DNA of 13,277 nt. Origin: Leptolyngbyaceae cyanobacterium M65_K2018_010. Its GTDB lineage: Bacteria; Cyanobacteriota; Cyanobacteriia; Phormidesmidales; Phormidesmidaceae. The stretch lies in contig DVEE01000524.1 of the NCBI GenBank assembly GCA_015295885.1, forward strand, positions 1 to 13,277, read 5' to 3'. Below the pieces are notes generated by a model. It saw nothing but the letters and a program-made list of their open reading frames with translations, did no database searches and was not told the origin of the DNA. The position numbers were made by a program, and so were the translations under genes. Shown piece after piece: positions 1-6,689 of this stretch; positions within the stretch are counted from its first letter, which is position 1; the number at the start of each line of letters is the position of its first letter.

Positions 1-138
1 CGGGAAGCCGCTCCGCGTCCAGCCCGTACCCCCATCCACCCTTCACTCACCACCCCACCGCCCCAAATTTCCTCCTTACAACCCCGCCCCTATCGCTGTA
101 CTCTGGGTTAAGCAAATCAACTCACCCGAAAGCGCTCC

Positions 139-1374
139 ATGGCCACCATCAACGACAATTACCTCAAGCTCAAAGCGGGCTACCTGTTTCCCGAAATTGC
201 CCGGCGGGTTAGTGCCTTTGCCGAGGCTAACCCCGAAGCCCCCATCATCAAGCTGGGCATTGGCGATGTGACTGAACCGCTGCCCGAAGCCTGCCGTACC
301 GCCATGATTCAGGCTGTGGAGGATATGGGCGATCGCGCCTCCTTCAAGGGCTATGGCCCCGAGCAAGGCTATCCCTGGTTGCGAGAAAAGATTGCCCAGC
401 AGGACTTTCAATCGCGAGGCTGCCAGATTGACGCCTCCGAGATCTTTATTTCCGACGGGTCTAAGTGCGACTGTGGCAATATTCTGGATATTTTTGGCCC
501 CGACAACTCCATTGCGGTAACCGACCCGGTCTACCCCGTTTATGTCGACACCAATGTGATGGCGGGGCATACCGGCCCTGCCAATGAAAGGGGCGAATAC
601 GAAGGGTTAGTTTACCTGCCCATCAACGCCGAAAACAGCTTTACGGCCAGCATCCCCACCCAAAAGGTCGACCTCATCTACCTTTGCTTTCCCAATAACC
701 CCACCGGGGCCGTGGCAACGAGGGAGCACCTGCAGGCTTGGGTCCACTACGCCCGTGCCCATGGTTCTATCATCCTCTTTGATGCCGCCTACGAAGCCTT
801 CATCACCGACCCCGCAATTCCCCATTCAATTTTTGAAATTGAGGGAGCCCGGGATTGTGCCATTGAGTTTCGCTCCTTTTCTAAAAATGCTGGCTTTACC
901 GGCACCCGTTGCGCCTTTACCGTGGTGCCCAAGTCCCTCAAGGGCCAGGCCACCGATGGCAGCGAGGTCGCTTTGCACGGTCTCTGGAATCGCCGCCAGT
1001 CCACTAAATTTAACGGCGTGTCTTACATTGTGCAGCGGGGGGCCGAGGCCGTTTACTCCGAGGCCGGGCAGGCTCAAATCAAAGCACTGGTTGATTTCTA
1101 TATGGAAAATGCCCGCCTCATCCGCGAACAGCTCACCGCCGCCGGCTTGAGCGTCTACGGCGGGGTTAACGCCCCCTACGTCTGGGTTAAAACCCCCAAT
1201 GGCCTCTCCAGTTGGGACTTTTTTGATAAGTTGCTGCATACCTGCAACGTAGTGGGCACGCCCGGTTCAGGCTTTGGCGCGGCGGGGGAAGGCTACTTCC
1301 GCATCTCGGCCTTTAATAGCCGTGAGCATGTGGTGGAAGCCATGAAACGGGTGACCGATAAGTTTAGGGCCTGA
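139..1374 (+). CDS. dapL: LL-diaminopimelate aminotransferase
   Basis: A 411-aa fold-type I PLP aminotransferase that is expected to convert tetrahydrodipicolinate plus glutamate directly to LL-diaminopimelate, feeding lysine and peptidoglycan synthesis in the cytoplasm. This one-step DapL route is the one used by cyanobacteria, plants and chlamydiae. Visible marks are the early KLGIGDVTEPLP segment, the DGSKCDCGNI segment typical of DapL, FPNNPTGA around residues 184-191, the cofactor-contacting Asp215 in DAAYEAF, and the Schiff-base lysine K249 in SFSKNAGFTGTR. Length matches the family's usual size of about 410 aa. The ATG at 139 gives the conserved N-terminus (NDNYLKLKAGYLFPEI); no strong ribosome binding site precedes it. 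It stands alone and converges with the next gene. The family assignment is secure from sequence; activity is inferred. Confidence 0.95.
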   Translation: MATINDNYLKLKAGYLFPEIARRVSAFAEANPEAPIIKLGIGDVTEPLPEACRTAMIQAVEDMGDRASFKGYGPEQGYPWLREKIAQQDFQSRGCQIDASEIFISDGSKCDCGNILDIFGPDNSIAVTDPVYPVYVDTNVMAGHTGPANERGEYEGLVYLPINAENSFTASIPTQKVDLIYLCFPNNPTGAVATREHLQAWVHYARAHGSIILFDAAYEAFITDPAIPHSIFEIEGARDCAIEFRSFSKNAGFTGTRCAFTVVPKSLKGQATDGSEVALHGLWNRRQSTKFNGVSYIVQRGAEAVYSEAGQAQIKALVDFYMENARLIREQLTAAGLSVYGGVNAPYVWVKTPNGLSSWDFFDKLLHTCNVVGTPGSGFGAAGEGYFRISAFNSREHVVEAMKRVTDKFRA

Positions 1375-1435
1375 CTTCCCGGGTCAGGATCTGGGGTCGG
1401 GAAGCTGTGGAACACAGCACCCTCTGAATTGAGGG
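1375..1435. terminator. Possible hairpins between convergent genes
   Basis: Two short stem-loops lie between the convergent dapL and CPBP genes. CTTCCCG (1375-1381) pairs with CGGGAAG (1398-1404), starting directly after the dapL stop. CCCTC (1420-1424) pairs with GAGGG (1431-1435) around a 6-nt loop. Neither is followed by a T-run, so they are only weak candidates for transcript 3' ends. Confidence 0.25.
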
Positions 1436-1491
1436 CCGCTTAGACCGGCTTGGGACATCCAGGCTTGGCAAACTACCGGCTAGGGCAAGGG

Positions 1492-4104
1492 CTATGCTGC
1501 CGCCCCTGCAACCCCGACTTGGCGGGGGCGACCCCAGCCCTTGCTCTGTAGTCGCTCATAGCCGCCCAGACCATAGATCCACACCAGAGCCACAATCCAG
1601 TGCACTAACGTCACCAGCCAGAGGGAGCCGGTGATCCAGTAGAGTCCAATTAAGCATAGGCCCAGCCAACCCACCAACACCAAAAATCGAGGACTACAAA
1701 GGGTCGGCTGAGCCCGCTGCAGCAGCGTCTTGCCCAACAGCCAGGGATACAGGGTAAACAACCCAAAGCTGACTAGGCCCCAGAGCAGCCAAGGCCCTCC
1801 TGCTATGCCTTCGACGGGATGGGGCAAGATCATCACCCGAAACACCGTTTCTTCTACCAAGGCCACCAGAAACAGCCCCAGGGATCCCAGCACTAACTTC
1901 AGCGGATTGACCTGCGCCCACCGCCAGGTCAACAGGCCATTACGGCAGCCGTAGGGCACGGCCAGCCAGCCATATAGCCCCAGGACGATCAGCCCCAGTC
2001 CCCCCATCGGCCAGCTCAGCCCAGTGGCAAAGGCATCGGCAAAGCGCTGGGCCGATCGCCCCAACACCGGAATCAACCCAAACAATCCCGTCGGTGGGAT
2101 CGGTTCAATGCGGGGATCATCCCCACCGGCCATGTTGGTGCGCAGGAACCAGAGCTGGGCACCGTGCTCTAAAAAGATGCGAGCCACCTGGTCATGGCTC
2201 CAGCGGGGCATCATGCTTTGCCAGCTGAGGGCCCCCGCCAACAACCCTTGATCACTGATAAAGTCTCCCTGGGGCACAATACCTGCCAGGGATTCGGCAT
2301 TATTTTCCCAGTCGGGGCGAATTACCCCATAGGGGGTGAGCATGTCTCTCAGGGCTCTGCCCAGGGCGACAAATTGCATCGCCCGCTGAGCCTCTGGGCT
2401 ATCGGGGTTTTGCAACACCCATTGGACAATCTCAGGATTTTCTTCAATCTGGCGGCGCACCTGTTGAGTAGCAATGAAAAGGGCCTGGTTAGAATCTTGC
2501 ACACAGGAGGTAGCCGGGGTCACCGAGGCCACCCCAGTACCATCGCCGGTGCGGTAGCGAGCCATCATAATCTGGGTTTGAATCATCAGTTCCCGAAACA
2601 GGGAAATGCGGGTGTCACCAAATTGCAGGGGGGCAATAAAGGAATCCAGCTTGACGATGACATCCGACACCGGTCGCTGCCCTAACCAACCCCGCTGCAT
2701 ATCCCCCATATAGTCGGCCCAGTCGTGGGCTCCAGACAGAATGGCGTTGGGGTTTTGGGCGTAAACCTGATGGTACTGAAACCGAAACTGCAACTCCTGG
2801 GTAATCGGCTCTCGTACCACTCGGGCCAGCCCGTAGGCAAAATGGCCGGTGACCGTGCCCATGGGGGTGGGCTCCGCATTTTCTCCGCCAATGCCGCCAA
2901 AGGCATGGATCACTAAGGCATAGTCGCCCTCCTGCCATTGGGCCAGGGCGGCCTCAGCCGTCTGCTGATTGGGGCTGACCAGCACCCGTTGCAGGGTGCC
3001 CTTACGCTGGGGAGTATCCCGCCAGTTTTGCCGGTTGATATAGTTCAAGCCGGCGGTTTCACCCAGCACCACCTGGCTCGGCTGAAGTTGAAACAGGGCG
3101 CGGGGCATAAGGGACTGGACCGTAAACACCCCCTGCCGATCGCGGGAGCCGTAGATATACCAGCCCGCTGCTCCGGCCGGGGAGCGAGCCAGATCCCGCA
3201 GGTTGGAAAAAAATCGCTCTCCCCTGACCATGGGCTGCTGGGGAATGCGCACGGTGCCTATGGGACCGGTAAAATTTTTGGCGGCCGGGTTAAAAAACTG
3301 CACCCGGAAAAACTCCGTTGGGCAGGGGGGCGCCCCGGGGCACTGCTGGGGTAAAGGGGCCTGTACCGATAGATCGGGGCCGAGAATTTTCACCAGGCCA
3401 TACTCTTGTCCGGTAATTTGGGTCGGCTCTAAACCCGTTAACAGCACGGGGCGATCGCCCTCAAAGACTAGATCCGCCTCGTCAATCCGCACGGTGACGT
3501 CATCCTTGGGACGAGCCCCCGCTAGAGATTGCAGCGGCCCCACCTGGCGGCGTCCGTTTAACCGGGTGGGTAGGACGTTACCGCGAGCCAGCGATCGCTC
3601 CGCCTGGGGGGTAAAGGCCACATCGCGGGTGACGGTCTGCAGGTAGGTTTCAAGCCTGGGGTTAGGCTTCCAGGCCAGCTTAATGATCTGCCCGGTGAGG
3701 TCAGGGAAGCCCTCGGCCCCATGCCAAATCTCTATCCAGACCCAATCGCCGGGGTCGGCGGCGTAGTCTGGCTCCGTGGGCAGAATCAGCCGCCCGGTCC
3801 AGTTGCCGTTGGGCCGCAACTGGGGGGAGGTGGGCAGGGGCTGCGCCGGGTAGGAGGTAATTTGGTTAAAGGGGGCCGTCTGGGCCAGGTCATAGTCAGT
3901 TACGGGGGCATCGGCTACGGGGGCCGCGGGGCTGAATGGGAGGGCTACCCCAAAAACCATCATCGCCGTAGCGATCGCCAGCCCGATTCGTTTCCCCCAA
4001 CGCCCATGCACCCGCCCGAACCCGACCCAGTCTCCCCACCCCATGCTCAGAATCCTCACTACCCACAAAATTATTCTCAGACTATAGCGGTTCTCCCTGG
4101 GCAT
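1492..4104 (-). CDS. Large CPBP-family intramembrane protease-like membrane protein
   Basis: An 870-aa protein. The C-terminal part (about residues 700-846) has roughly five hydrophobic segments and the CPBP (CAAX/Abi) signature: EETVFR at 751-756 (EExxxR, catalytic Glu pair) and His835 in the last membrane segment (HWIVALVW). The middle FxxxH motif reads FTLYP (783-787), so its His is replaced by Pro. Residues about 40-58 are a single hydrophobic stretch followed by SPAAPVADA, a signal-peptide or membrane-anchor pattern, so the roughly 630-residue middle domain is probably outside the cytoplasm. I do not recognise that domain. The ATG at 4104 lacks a clear ribosome binding site; an in-frame ATG at 4044 (850 aa) has GAGG nine bases upstream and may be the true start. 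Substrate and role are unknown; CPBP members act in prenyl-protein processing, immunity or membrane-protein cleavage. It lies only 10 bases after the 138-aa gene, in the same direction. Confidence 0.75.
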   Translation of the reverse strand: MPRENRYSLRIILWVVRILSMGWGDWVGFGRVHGRWGKRIGLAIATAMMVFGVALPFSPAAPVADAPVTDYDLAQTAPFNQITSYPAQPLPTSPQLRPNGNWTGRLILPTEPDYAADPGDWVWIEIWHGAEGFPDLTGQIIKLAWKPNPRLETYLQTVTRDVAFTPQAERSLARGNVLPTRLNGRRQVGPLQSLAGARPKDDVTVRIDEADLVFEGDRPVLLTGLEPTQITGQEYGLVKILGPDLSVQAPLPQQCPGAPPCPTEFFRVQFFNPAAKNFTGPIGTVRIPQQPMVRGERFFSNLRDLARSPAGAAGWYIYGSRDRQGVFTVQSLMPRALFQLQPSQVVLGETAGLNYINRQNWRDTPQRKGTLQRVLVSPNQQTAEAALAQWQEGDYALVIHAFGGIGGENAEPTPMGTVTGHFAYGLARVVREPITQELQFRFQYHQVYAQNPNAILSGAHDWADYMGDMQRGWLGQRPVSDVIVKLDSFIAPLQFGDTRISLFRELMIQTQIMMARYRTGDGTGVASVTPATSCVQDSNQALFIATQQVRRQIEENPEIVQWVLQNPDSPEAQRAMQFVALGRALRDMLTPYGVIRPDWENNAESLAGIVPQGDFISDQGLLAGALSWQSMMPRWSHDQVARIFLEHGAQLWFLRTNMAGGDDPRIEPIPPTGLFGLIPVLGRSAQRFADAFATGLSWPMGGLGLIVLGLYGWLAVPYGCRNGLLTWRWAQVNPLKLVLGSLGLFLVALVEETVFRVMILPHPVEGIAGGPWLLWGLVSFGLFTLYPWLLGKTLLQRAQPTLCSPRFLVLVGWLGLCLIGLYWITGSLWLVTLVHWIVALVWIYGLGGYERLQSKGWGRPRQVGVAGAAA

Positions 4105-4114
4105 GAAGGCGGAT

Positions 4115-4531
4115 CTACCCGTAAGCTCCTCTATCGGGTGTTGTACTCAGGGTATCGAGGTAGGTGATGGCCGCTTTGGCCCAAACGCTTTCCTCCAGGT
4201 AGTGTTTGGCAATTTCTCCCAGCGTTGCTTTGGTGGCTTGGAGATGACGTTCGGGATTGAGCAACTGTTGGCGGAGGGTCACCAGTTTGTGCGTGGGGGA
4301 TTGCTGGATTTCAGTGAACTCTGCATCAATAACAGCTAAGGCTTCCAGTTCACTAGCGACGTTGGGATGCTGGGTTTGAAGTTGAATAATTAGAGTTTGC
4401 AGATCAGTTATGGCCGCTTGCACCGATGGATCGGTTGCGTAGTTATGCTGCGTCTCGATGTAGGTATCGACCTGCTCAAAGACCTGTACTTTCTCGGCTT
4501 TAGGGAAATTATATTTTGAGGTTTCTGTCAT
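4115..4531 (-). CDS. Uncharacterised 138-aa helical protein coupled to ParE toxin gene
   Basis: The product is soluble, charged and mostly helical, with no signal peptide or membrane segment. Residues about 7-27 carry FPKAEKVQVFEQVDTYIE, which resembles the C-terminus of the P-loop protein encoded at 5142-6074. The rest (about 30-128) is an amphipathic helical region with patterns such as LQTLIIQLQTQHP and LRQQLLNPERHLQATK. I recall this layout, a short N-terminal motif then a helical domain, from uncharacterised cyanobacterial proteins near NACHT or effector-associated genes, but cannot verify it here. Its ATG overlaps the toxin stop (ATGA, 4528-4531), and GGAG lies nine bases upstream, so translation is probably coupled to parE. 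Function is unknown; a regulator, adaptor or third component of the toxin-antitoxin operon is possible. Confidence 0.7.
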   Translation of the reverse strand: MTETSKYNFPKAEKVQVFEQVDTYIETQHNYATDPSVQAAITDLQTLIIQLQTQHPNVASELEALAVIDAEFTEIQQSPTHKLVTLRQQLLNPERHLQATKATLGEIAKHYLEESVWAKAAITYLDTLSTTPDRGAYG

Positions 4532-4851
4532 GGGGGTGGCTCCTGTTCAAGAATAAATTCCAGATTTTGGGCACCGTGAAGAACTCGAATAATTTCCACT
4601 GTTTCAGGCTGAATCTGATAGAAAATGATGTACTTACTGAAGCCTTTGACAGGGTATTGCCGTATTTGGGCAAGTGTTGGAGTCATGAAGCCGCTGAGCT
4701 TACCGATCGCAGGTAGTTCGGCAATGCGCTGAAAGGTCGCCTCGGCAGCATAGAGAAAGCGATCTCCCGCGTCGAGATTATTAAGACTGATGTAGGTCGC
4801 ATGGGCGATCAAGTCTTGAATGACGATTGGGCGTTTGGTTAAGTTAGCCAT
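4528..4851 (-). CDS. parE: ParE/RelE-superfamily toxin
   Basis: A 107-aa toxin of the ParE type. ParE toxins poison DNA gyrase, while RelE relatives cut mRNA; this sequence looks more ParE-like. The N-terminal half is helical (IQDLIAHATYISLNNLDAGDRFLYAAEATFQRI read as two helices, about residues 10-43), followed by the characteristic strand region IRQYPVKGFSKYIIFYQI and VEIIRVLHGAQNLEFIL, matching the ParE pattern 'R-x-x-P-V-x-G-F-x-x-Y-I-I-F-Y ... I-x-R-V-L-H-G'. Length is normal for the family (about 95-110). The gene overlaps the antitoxin by 8 bases and the downstream 138-aa gene by 4 bases, as expected in a tightly coupled operon. No disruption is seen, so it is probably an intact toxin. 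The molecular target is inferred from the family only. Confidence 0.88.
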   Translation of the reverse strand: MANLTKRPIVIQDLIAHATYISLNNLDAGDRFLYAAEATFQRIAELPAIGKLSGFMTPTLAQIRQYPVKGFSKYIIFYQIQPETVEIIRVLHGAQNLEFILEQEPPP

Positions 4852-5101
4852 TTTGGGGGCGATCGCTTTGATTTTGGCGAACAGCAGCGCGGATAGTCTC
4901 CCAGTCGGCGGTGGTCATAGGAGTGGCATCGCCGGAAGCTAACCCTTCGAGAATGAGAGGTTCGAGGTGGTCTTTGCGGGCTTTGTCTTGTTGAATGAGG
5001 GCTTGAATGTAGTCGTCAGCGGTGTTGTACTGGCCCGATGCCAATTGTTCTTGCAGGTAAGTGGTTAGCGCTTCTGGGAGGGAGACGGTTAAGGTGGTCA
5101 T
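4844..5101 (-). CDS. parD: ParD-family antitoxin
   Basis: An 85-aa antitoxin partner of the ParE-like toxin. The N-terminus (TLTVSLPEALTTYLQEQ, residues 3-19) is a ribbon-helix-helix DNA-binding segment, followed by GQYNTADDYIQALIQQ, the typical ParD second helix. The C-terminal half (LEPLILEGLASGDATPM, then an acidic helix DWETIRAAV) matches the part of ParD proteins that wraps around the toxin. The upstream order antitoxin-toxin and the 8-base overlap are classical. The family usually represses its own promoter through the RHH domain; two overlapping palindromes lie 22-38 bases upstream of the ATG (5123-5139). Only 40 bases separate it from the P-loop gene, so readthrough from that gene is also possible. 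Confidence 0.88.
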   Translation of the reverse strand: MTTLTVSLPEALTTYLQEQLASGQYNTADDYIQALIQQDKARKDHLEPLILEGLASGDATPMTTADWETIRAAVRQNQSDRPQNG

Positions 5102-5122
5102 GGGATGAGTCTCAGTAAAGGG

Positions 5123-5139
5123 CTATGAGATAGTTTATC
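5123..5139. promoter_or_regulatory. Candidate ParD operator (overlapping palindromes)
   Basis: CTATGAGATAG (5123-5133) and GATAGTTTATC (5129-5139) are overlapping inverted repeats with 4-bp arms and 3-bp spacers. A second CTATG copy follows at 5142-5146. They lie in the short gap upstream of parD, where an autoregulatory RHH-type operator would be expected. The sequence pattern is seen; the binding role is inferred. Confidence 0.4.
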
Positions 5140-5141
5140 GA

Positions 5142-6074
5142 CTATGGGTTTGAGCCTGGGGGATGCTCATGGTAATGTTCAACCCGCTCAAAGATTTTAA
5201 CTTCGGTAGCATTGGGAAACTGGTTGATCGCCTGCCCAGAAGCATCACCTTGCTTTGATTTTTGAATTTCTAATTTTGAATTTTGAACTGCCTCCGCTTC
5301 TTGCCAGATTTCGTAGTTGTAAAACTTACAGCAGTTTTGGATGTCAATAATCGACCACATCCCTGAAAGATCTTCAGGACTAGAAAGGGATGACTGATAA
5401 TCCTTCAGCCTTACCAAAACAGGAATTCGAGGTGTGGGCTTTTGAAGCTCTTGTTTTGCTAAGACGGCTAAGAGTCGTAACAATGTGGTTGATTTCCCCA
5501 TGCCTGGAGAACCGACCAACAAGACAGGCTCTGATTCAGCATAGTCAATAATCCCTTGGAGTAACTGCGGCAAAAGTACAGTCTCTTTCTTGGTGGGATC
5601 TTCTCTTCCTTGCTCCTCAGTTTGCGCTATCTGCTCAAGCATGAAAGTAGCGTGTTGTGCAGAGATCACCTCAGTTAGAGGATAAATATCCCACCATTTC
5701 TCGTAGGTGGCGATGAGCGATCGCAGATAGGCATCAAACTCAACATGATTTAGTTCAGCCAGGTGACGTTCGATAGTCTCCACCCCCGGCCCCAGTGGGC
5801 TCTCAGCCCATTCCAGCAAAGCACTGACCTGTTCGCCAATTTTGGCCGCTGCCCCGGCCCGGTTCATTCGGGGCATCTGCACCGCAATCAGCAACCGCTC
5901 GAAGGCCGCGGGCGGCAGGTTGCTAAGGGCATCAAAGAGCTGGGTGCGATCCACGGCGGCAAAGAAATCCTTATCGCTATGATACTTCCAGAGAAATTGC
6001 CCTAGGCTGGTTCTAGAGCCTTGGTTGCTTCCCTGCCGTGTTGTGGTGACGATAGTGCCTAGGAGCAGACCCAA
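5142..6074 (-). CDS. Effector-associated-domain / NACHT-like P-loop protein, truncated
   Basis: A 310-aa STAND-type fragment. Residues about 41-110 (DRTQLFDALSNLPP onward, ending LLEWAES and GPGVETIERHLAEL) resemble an effector-associated (EAD1-like) helical domain of conflict-system proteins. Residues about 120-140 (YLRSLIATYEKWWDIYPLTE) look like the linker before a NACHT domain. A Walker A motif, GSPGMGKST, follows, then a strand (PVLVRLKDY). Walker B, sensor and the rest of the NTPase are missing: after about residue 235 the protein runs into a repeat-derived tail (QNSKLEIQKSK) and an end (FPNATEVKIFERVEHYHE) resembling the N-terminus of the 138-aa protein. It is therefore probably a decayed or minimal NACHT protein, unlikely to hydrolyse ATP normally. 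A GTG at 5954 (residue 41), exactly at the start of the EAD-like domain and with AGGA upstream, may be the real start. Confidence 0.6.
   Translation of the reverse strand: MGLLLGTIVTTTRQGSNQGSRTSLGQFLWKYHSDKDFFAAVDRTQLFDALSNLPPAAFERLLIAVQMPRMNRAGAAAKIGEQVSALLEWAESPLGPGVETIERHLAELNHVEFDAYLRSLIATYEKWWDIYPLTEVISAQHATFMLEQIAQTEEQGREDPTKKETVLLPQLLQGIIDYAESEPVLLVGSPGMGKSTTLLRLLAVLAKQELQKPTPRIPVLVRLKDYQSSLSSPEDLSGMWSIIDIQNCCKFYNYEIWQEAEAVQNSKLEIQKSKQGDASGQAINQFPNATEVKIFERVEHYHEHPPGSNP
5255..5288 (-). repeat. TTGAATTT-type short tandem repeat
   Basis: An AT-rich run of imperfect seven- to eight-base units (TTTTGAATT and variants) lies inside the 3' part of the P-loop gene and contrasts with its GC-rich surroundings. 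Similar tandem heptamers are scattered through many cyanobacterial genomes. Here it encodes a low-complexity QNSKLEIQKSK tail, marking the junction where the NACHT domain is lost. Confidence 0.5.
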
Positions 6075-6339
6075 ACCCGTCTACTTGTCCCAGCTAGAGG
6101 AGGTCGAAATCCTGTGGCCTGGCGACGTGCGGATGCTGGCAGAATTTATTCTCCGGGCCCATGATGCTAGAGATGAGCGAGTCAACTTGCAGAACCCAGG
6201 GTCAAGGTCGATATCGCGCACTACCCTCCATGGTCTCGCGGGTCAGTTTGCCCAGCTCACCTGGCTGCCCCGGGAGCGCATTGAAGCTATTTTTCTGGCC
6301 CACGGGTTCAACTTGGGGTCAGTCGTCGAATTTGATTGA
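6025..6339 (+). CDS. Orphan coding fragment of unknown function
   Basis: An open frame whose segment from about 6079 to the stop (YLSQLEEVEILWPGDV through FNLGSVVEFD) has codon use and amino-acid makeup like a real soluble protein, rich in helix formers and with GC-rich third positions. No family is recognised. The start is uncertain: the first possible codon is TTG at 6025, then GTG at 6055 and ATG at 6133. GAGGAGG at 6096-6102 has no in-frame start suitably placed after it. The 5' end overlaps the N-terminal extension of the oppositely oriented P-loop gene, so one of the two starts must be wrong or this is the 3' remnant of a gene broken by arrival of the cassette. It could also be a small intact hypothetical gene. 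Confidence 0.4.
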   Translation: MLPCRVVVTIVPRSRPKPVYLSQLEEVEILWPGDVRMLAEFILRAHDARDERVNLQNPGSRSISRTTLHGLAGQFAQLTWLPRERIEAIFLAHGFNLGSVVEFD

Positions 6340-6387
6340 AGACCCAAGCGCCATCCAACCACCATCCTTAGAAATTTCAAGCGGTCT

Positions 6388-6615
6388 CTACCGTCGTGCC
6401 GATCGCTTCAGGGGCTTGCCCCCCAGCACCAGTAGTAAAATCGCCGCCACCACCATGCCTGCCGCCGCGCAGAACGCTAGCACGACCCCCAAGGGGATTT
6501 CAATGGACTGCAGATTCAGCAACCGGATCGATACGGGCGTGGCATTTTGAACGGCGATGATCGCGATCGCCACCACCCAGAGGGCCGGAATCACTGCAAA
6601 GAGGAGTTTCACCAT
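6388..6615 (-). CDS. LapA-domain (DUF1049) small membrane protein
   Basis: A 75-aa protein with two membrane segments (about residues 3-22 and 41-64), joined by VQNATPVSIRLLNLQSIEIPLG, which matches the LapA/DUF1049 pattern of a QN...PV...L...S.E.PLG loop, and a basic C-terminal tail (KPLKRSARR) that should lie in the cytoplasm. LapA in Enterobacteria acts in lipopolysaccharide assembly regulation, but cyanobacterial members are largely uncharacterised. The ATG at 6615 is chosen over an in-frame TTG at 6639 because it begins directly before the first membrane segment; no good ribosome binding site is visible for either. It is divergent from rplI, separated by 74 bases, so the two promoters share a short region. 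Confidence 0.8.
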   Translation of the reverse strand: MVKLLFAVIPALWVVAIAIIAVQNATPVSIRLLNLQSIEIPLGVVLAFCAAAGMVVAAILLLVLGGKPLKRSARR

Positions 6616-6658
6616 AGGGTTGAGGCAGAGGGTTGCCAAGGCGCAAGGGGGTTAGGTA

Positions 6659-6679
6659 GTATAGTCAACTGGGCTATAC
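6659..6679. promoter_or_regulatory. Inverted repeat and possible promoter upstream of rplI
   Basis: GTATAG (6659-6664) and CTATAC (6674-6679) form a perfect 6-bp inverted repeat with a 9-bp spacer, ending 10 bases before the rplI ATG. TAGTAT (6657-6662) or TATAGT (6660-6665) could serve as a -10 element; TTGCCA at 6633-6638 is a possible -35 with 18-base spacing to TAGTAT. Whether this is an operator, a leader hairpin or chance is unknown. Confidence 0.35.
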
Positions 6680-6689
6680 GAGAGAGATC

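Noticed and set aside
826..1239. Long minus-strand open frame inside dapL
   Set aside because: It is antisense to a well-conserved gene, has Gly/Val-rich shadow composition and matches no family.
2194..2685. Plus-strand open frames inside the CPBP gene (also 2938-3354, 3203-3646 and 3721-4167)
   Set aside because: Shadow frames of a GC-rich gene, with no starts supported by ribosome binding sites and no recognisable domains.
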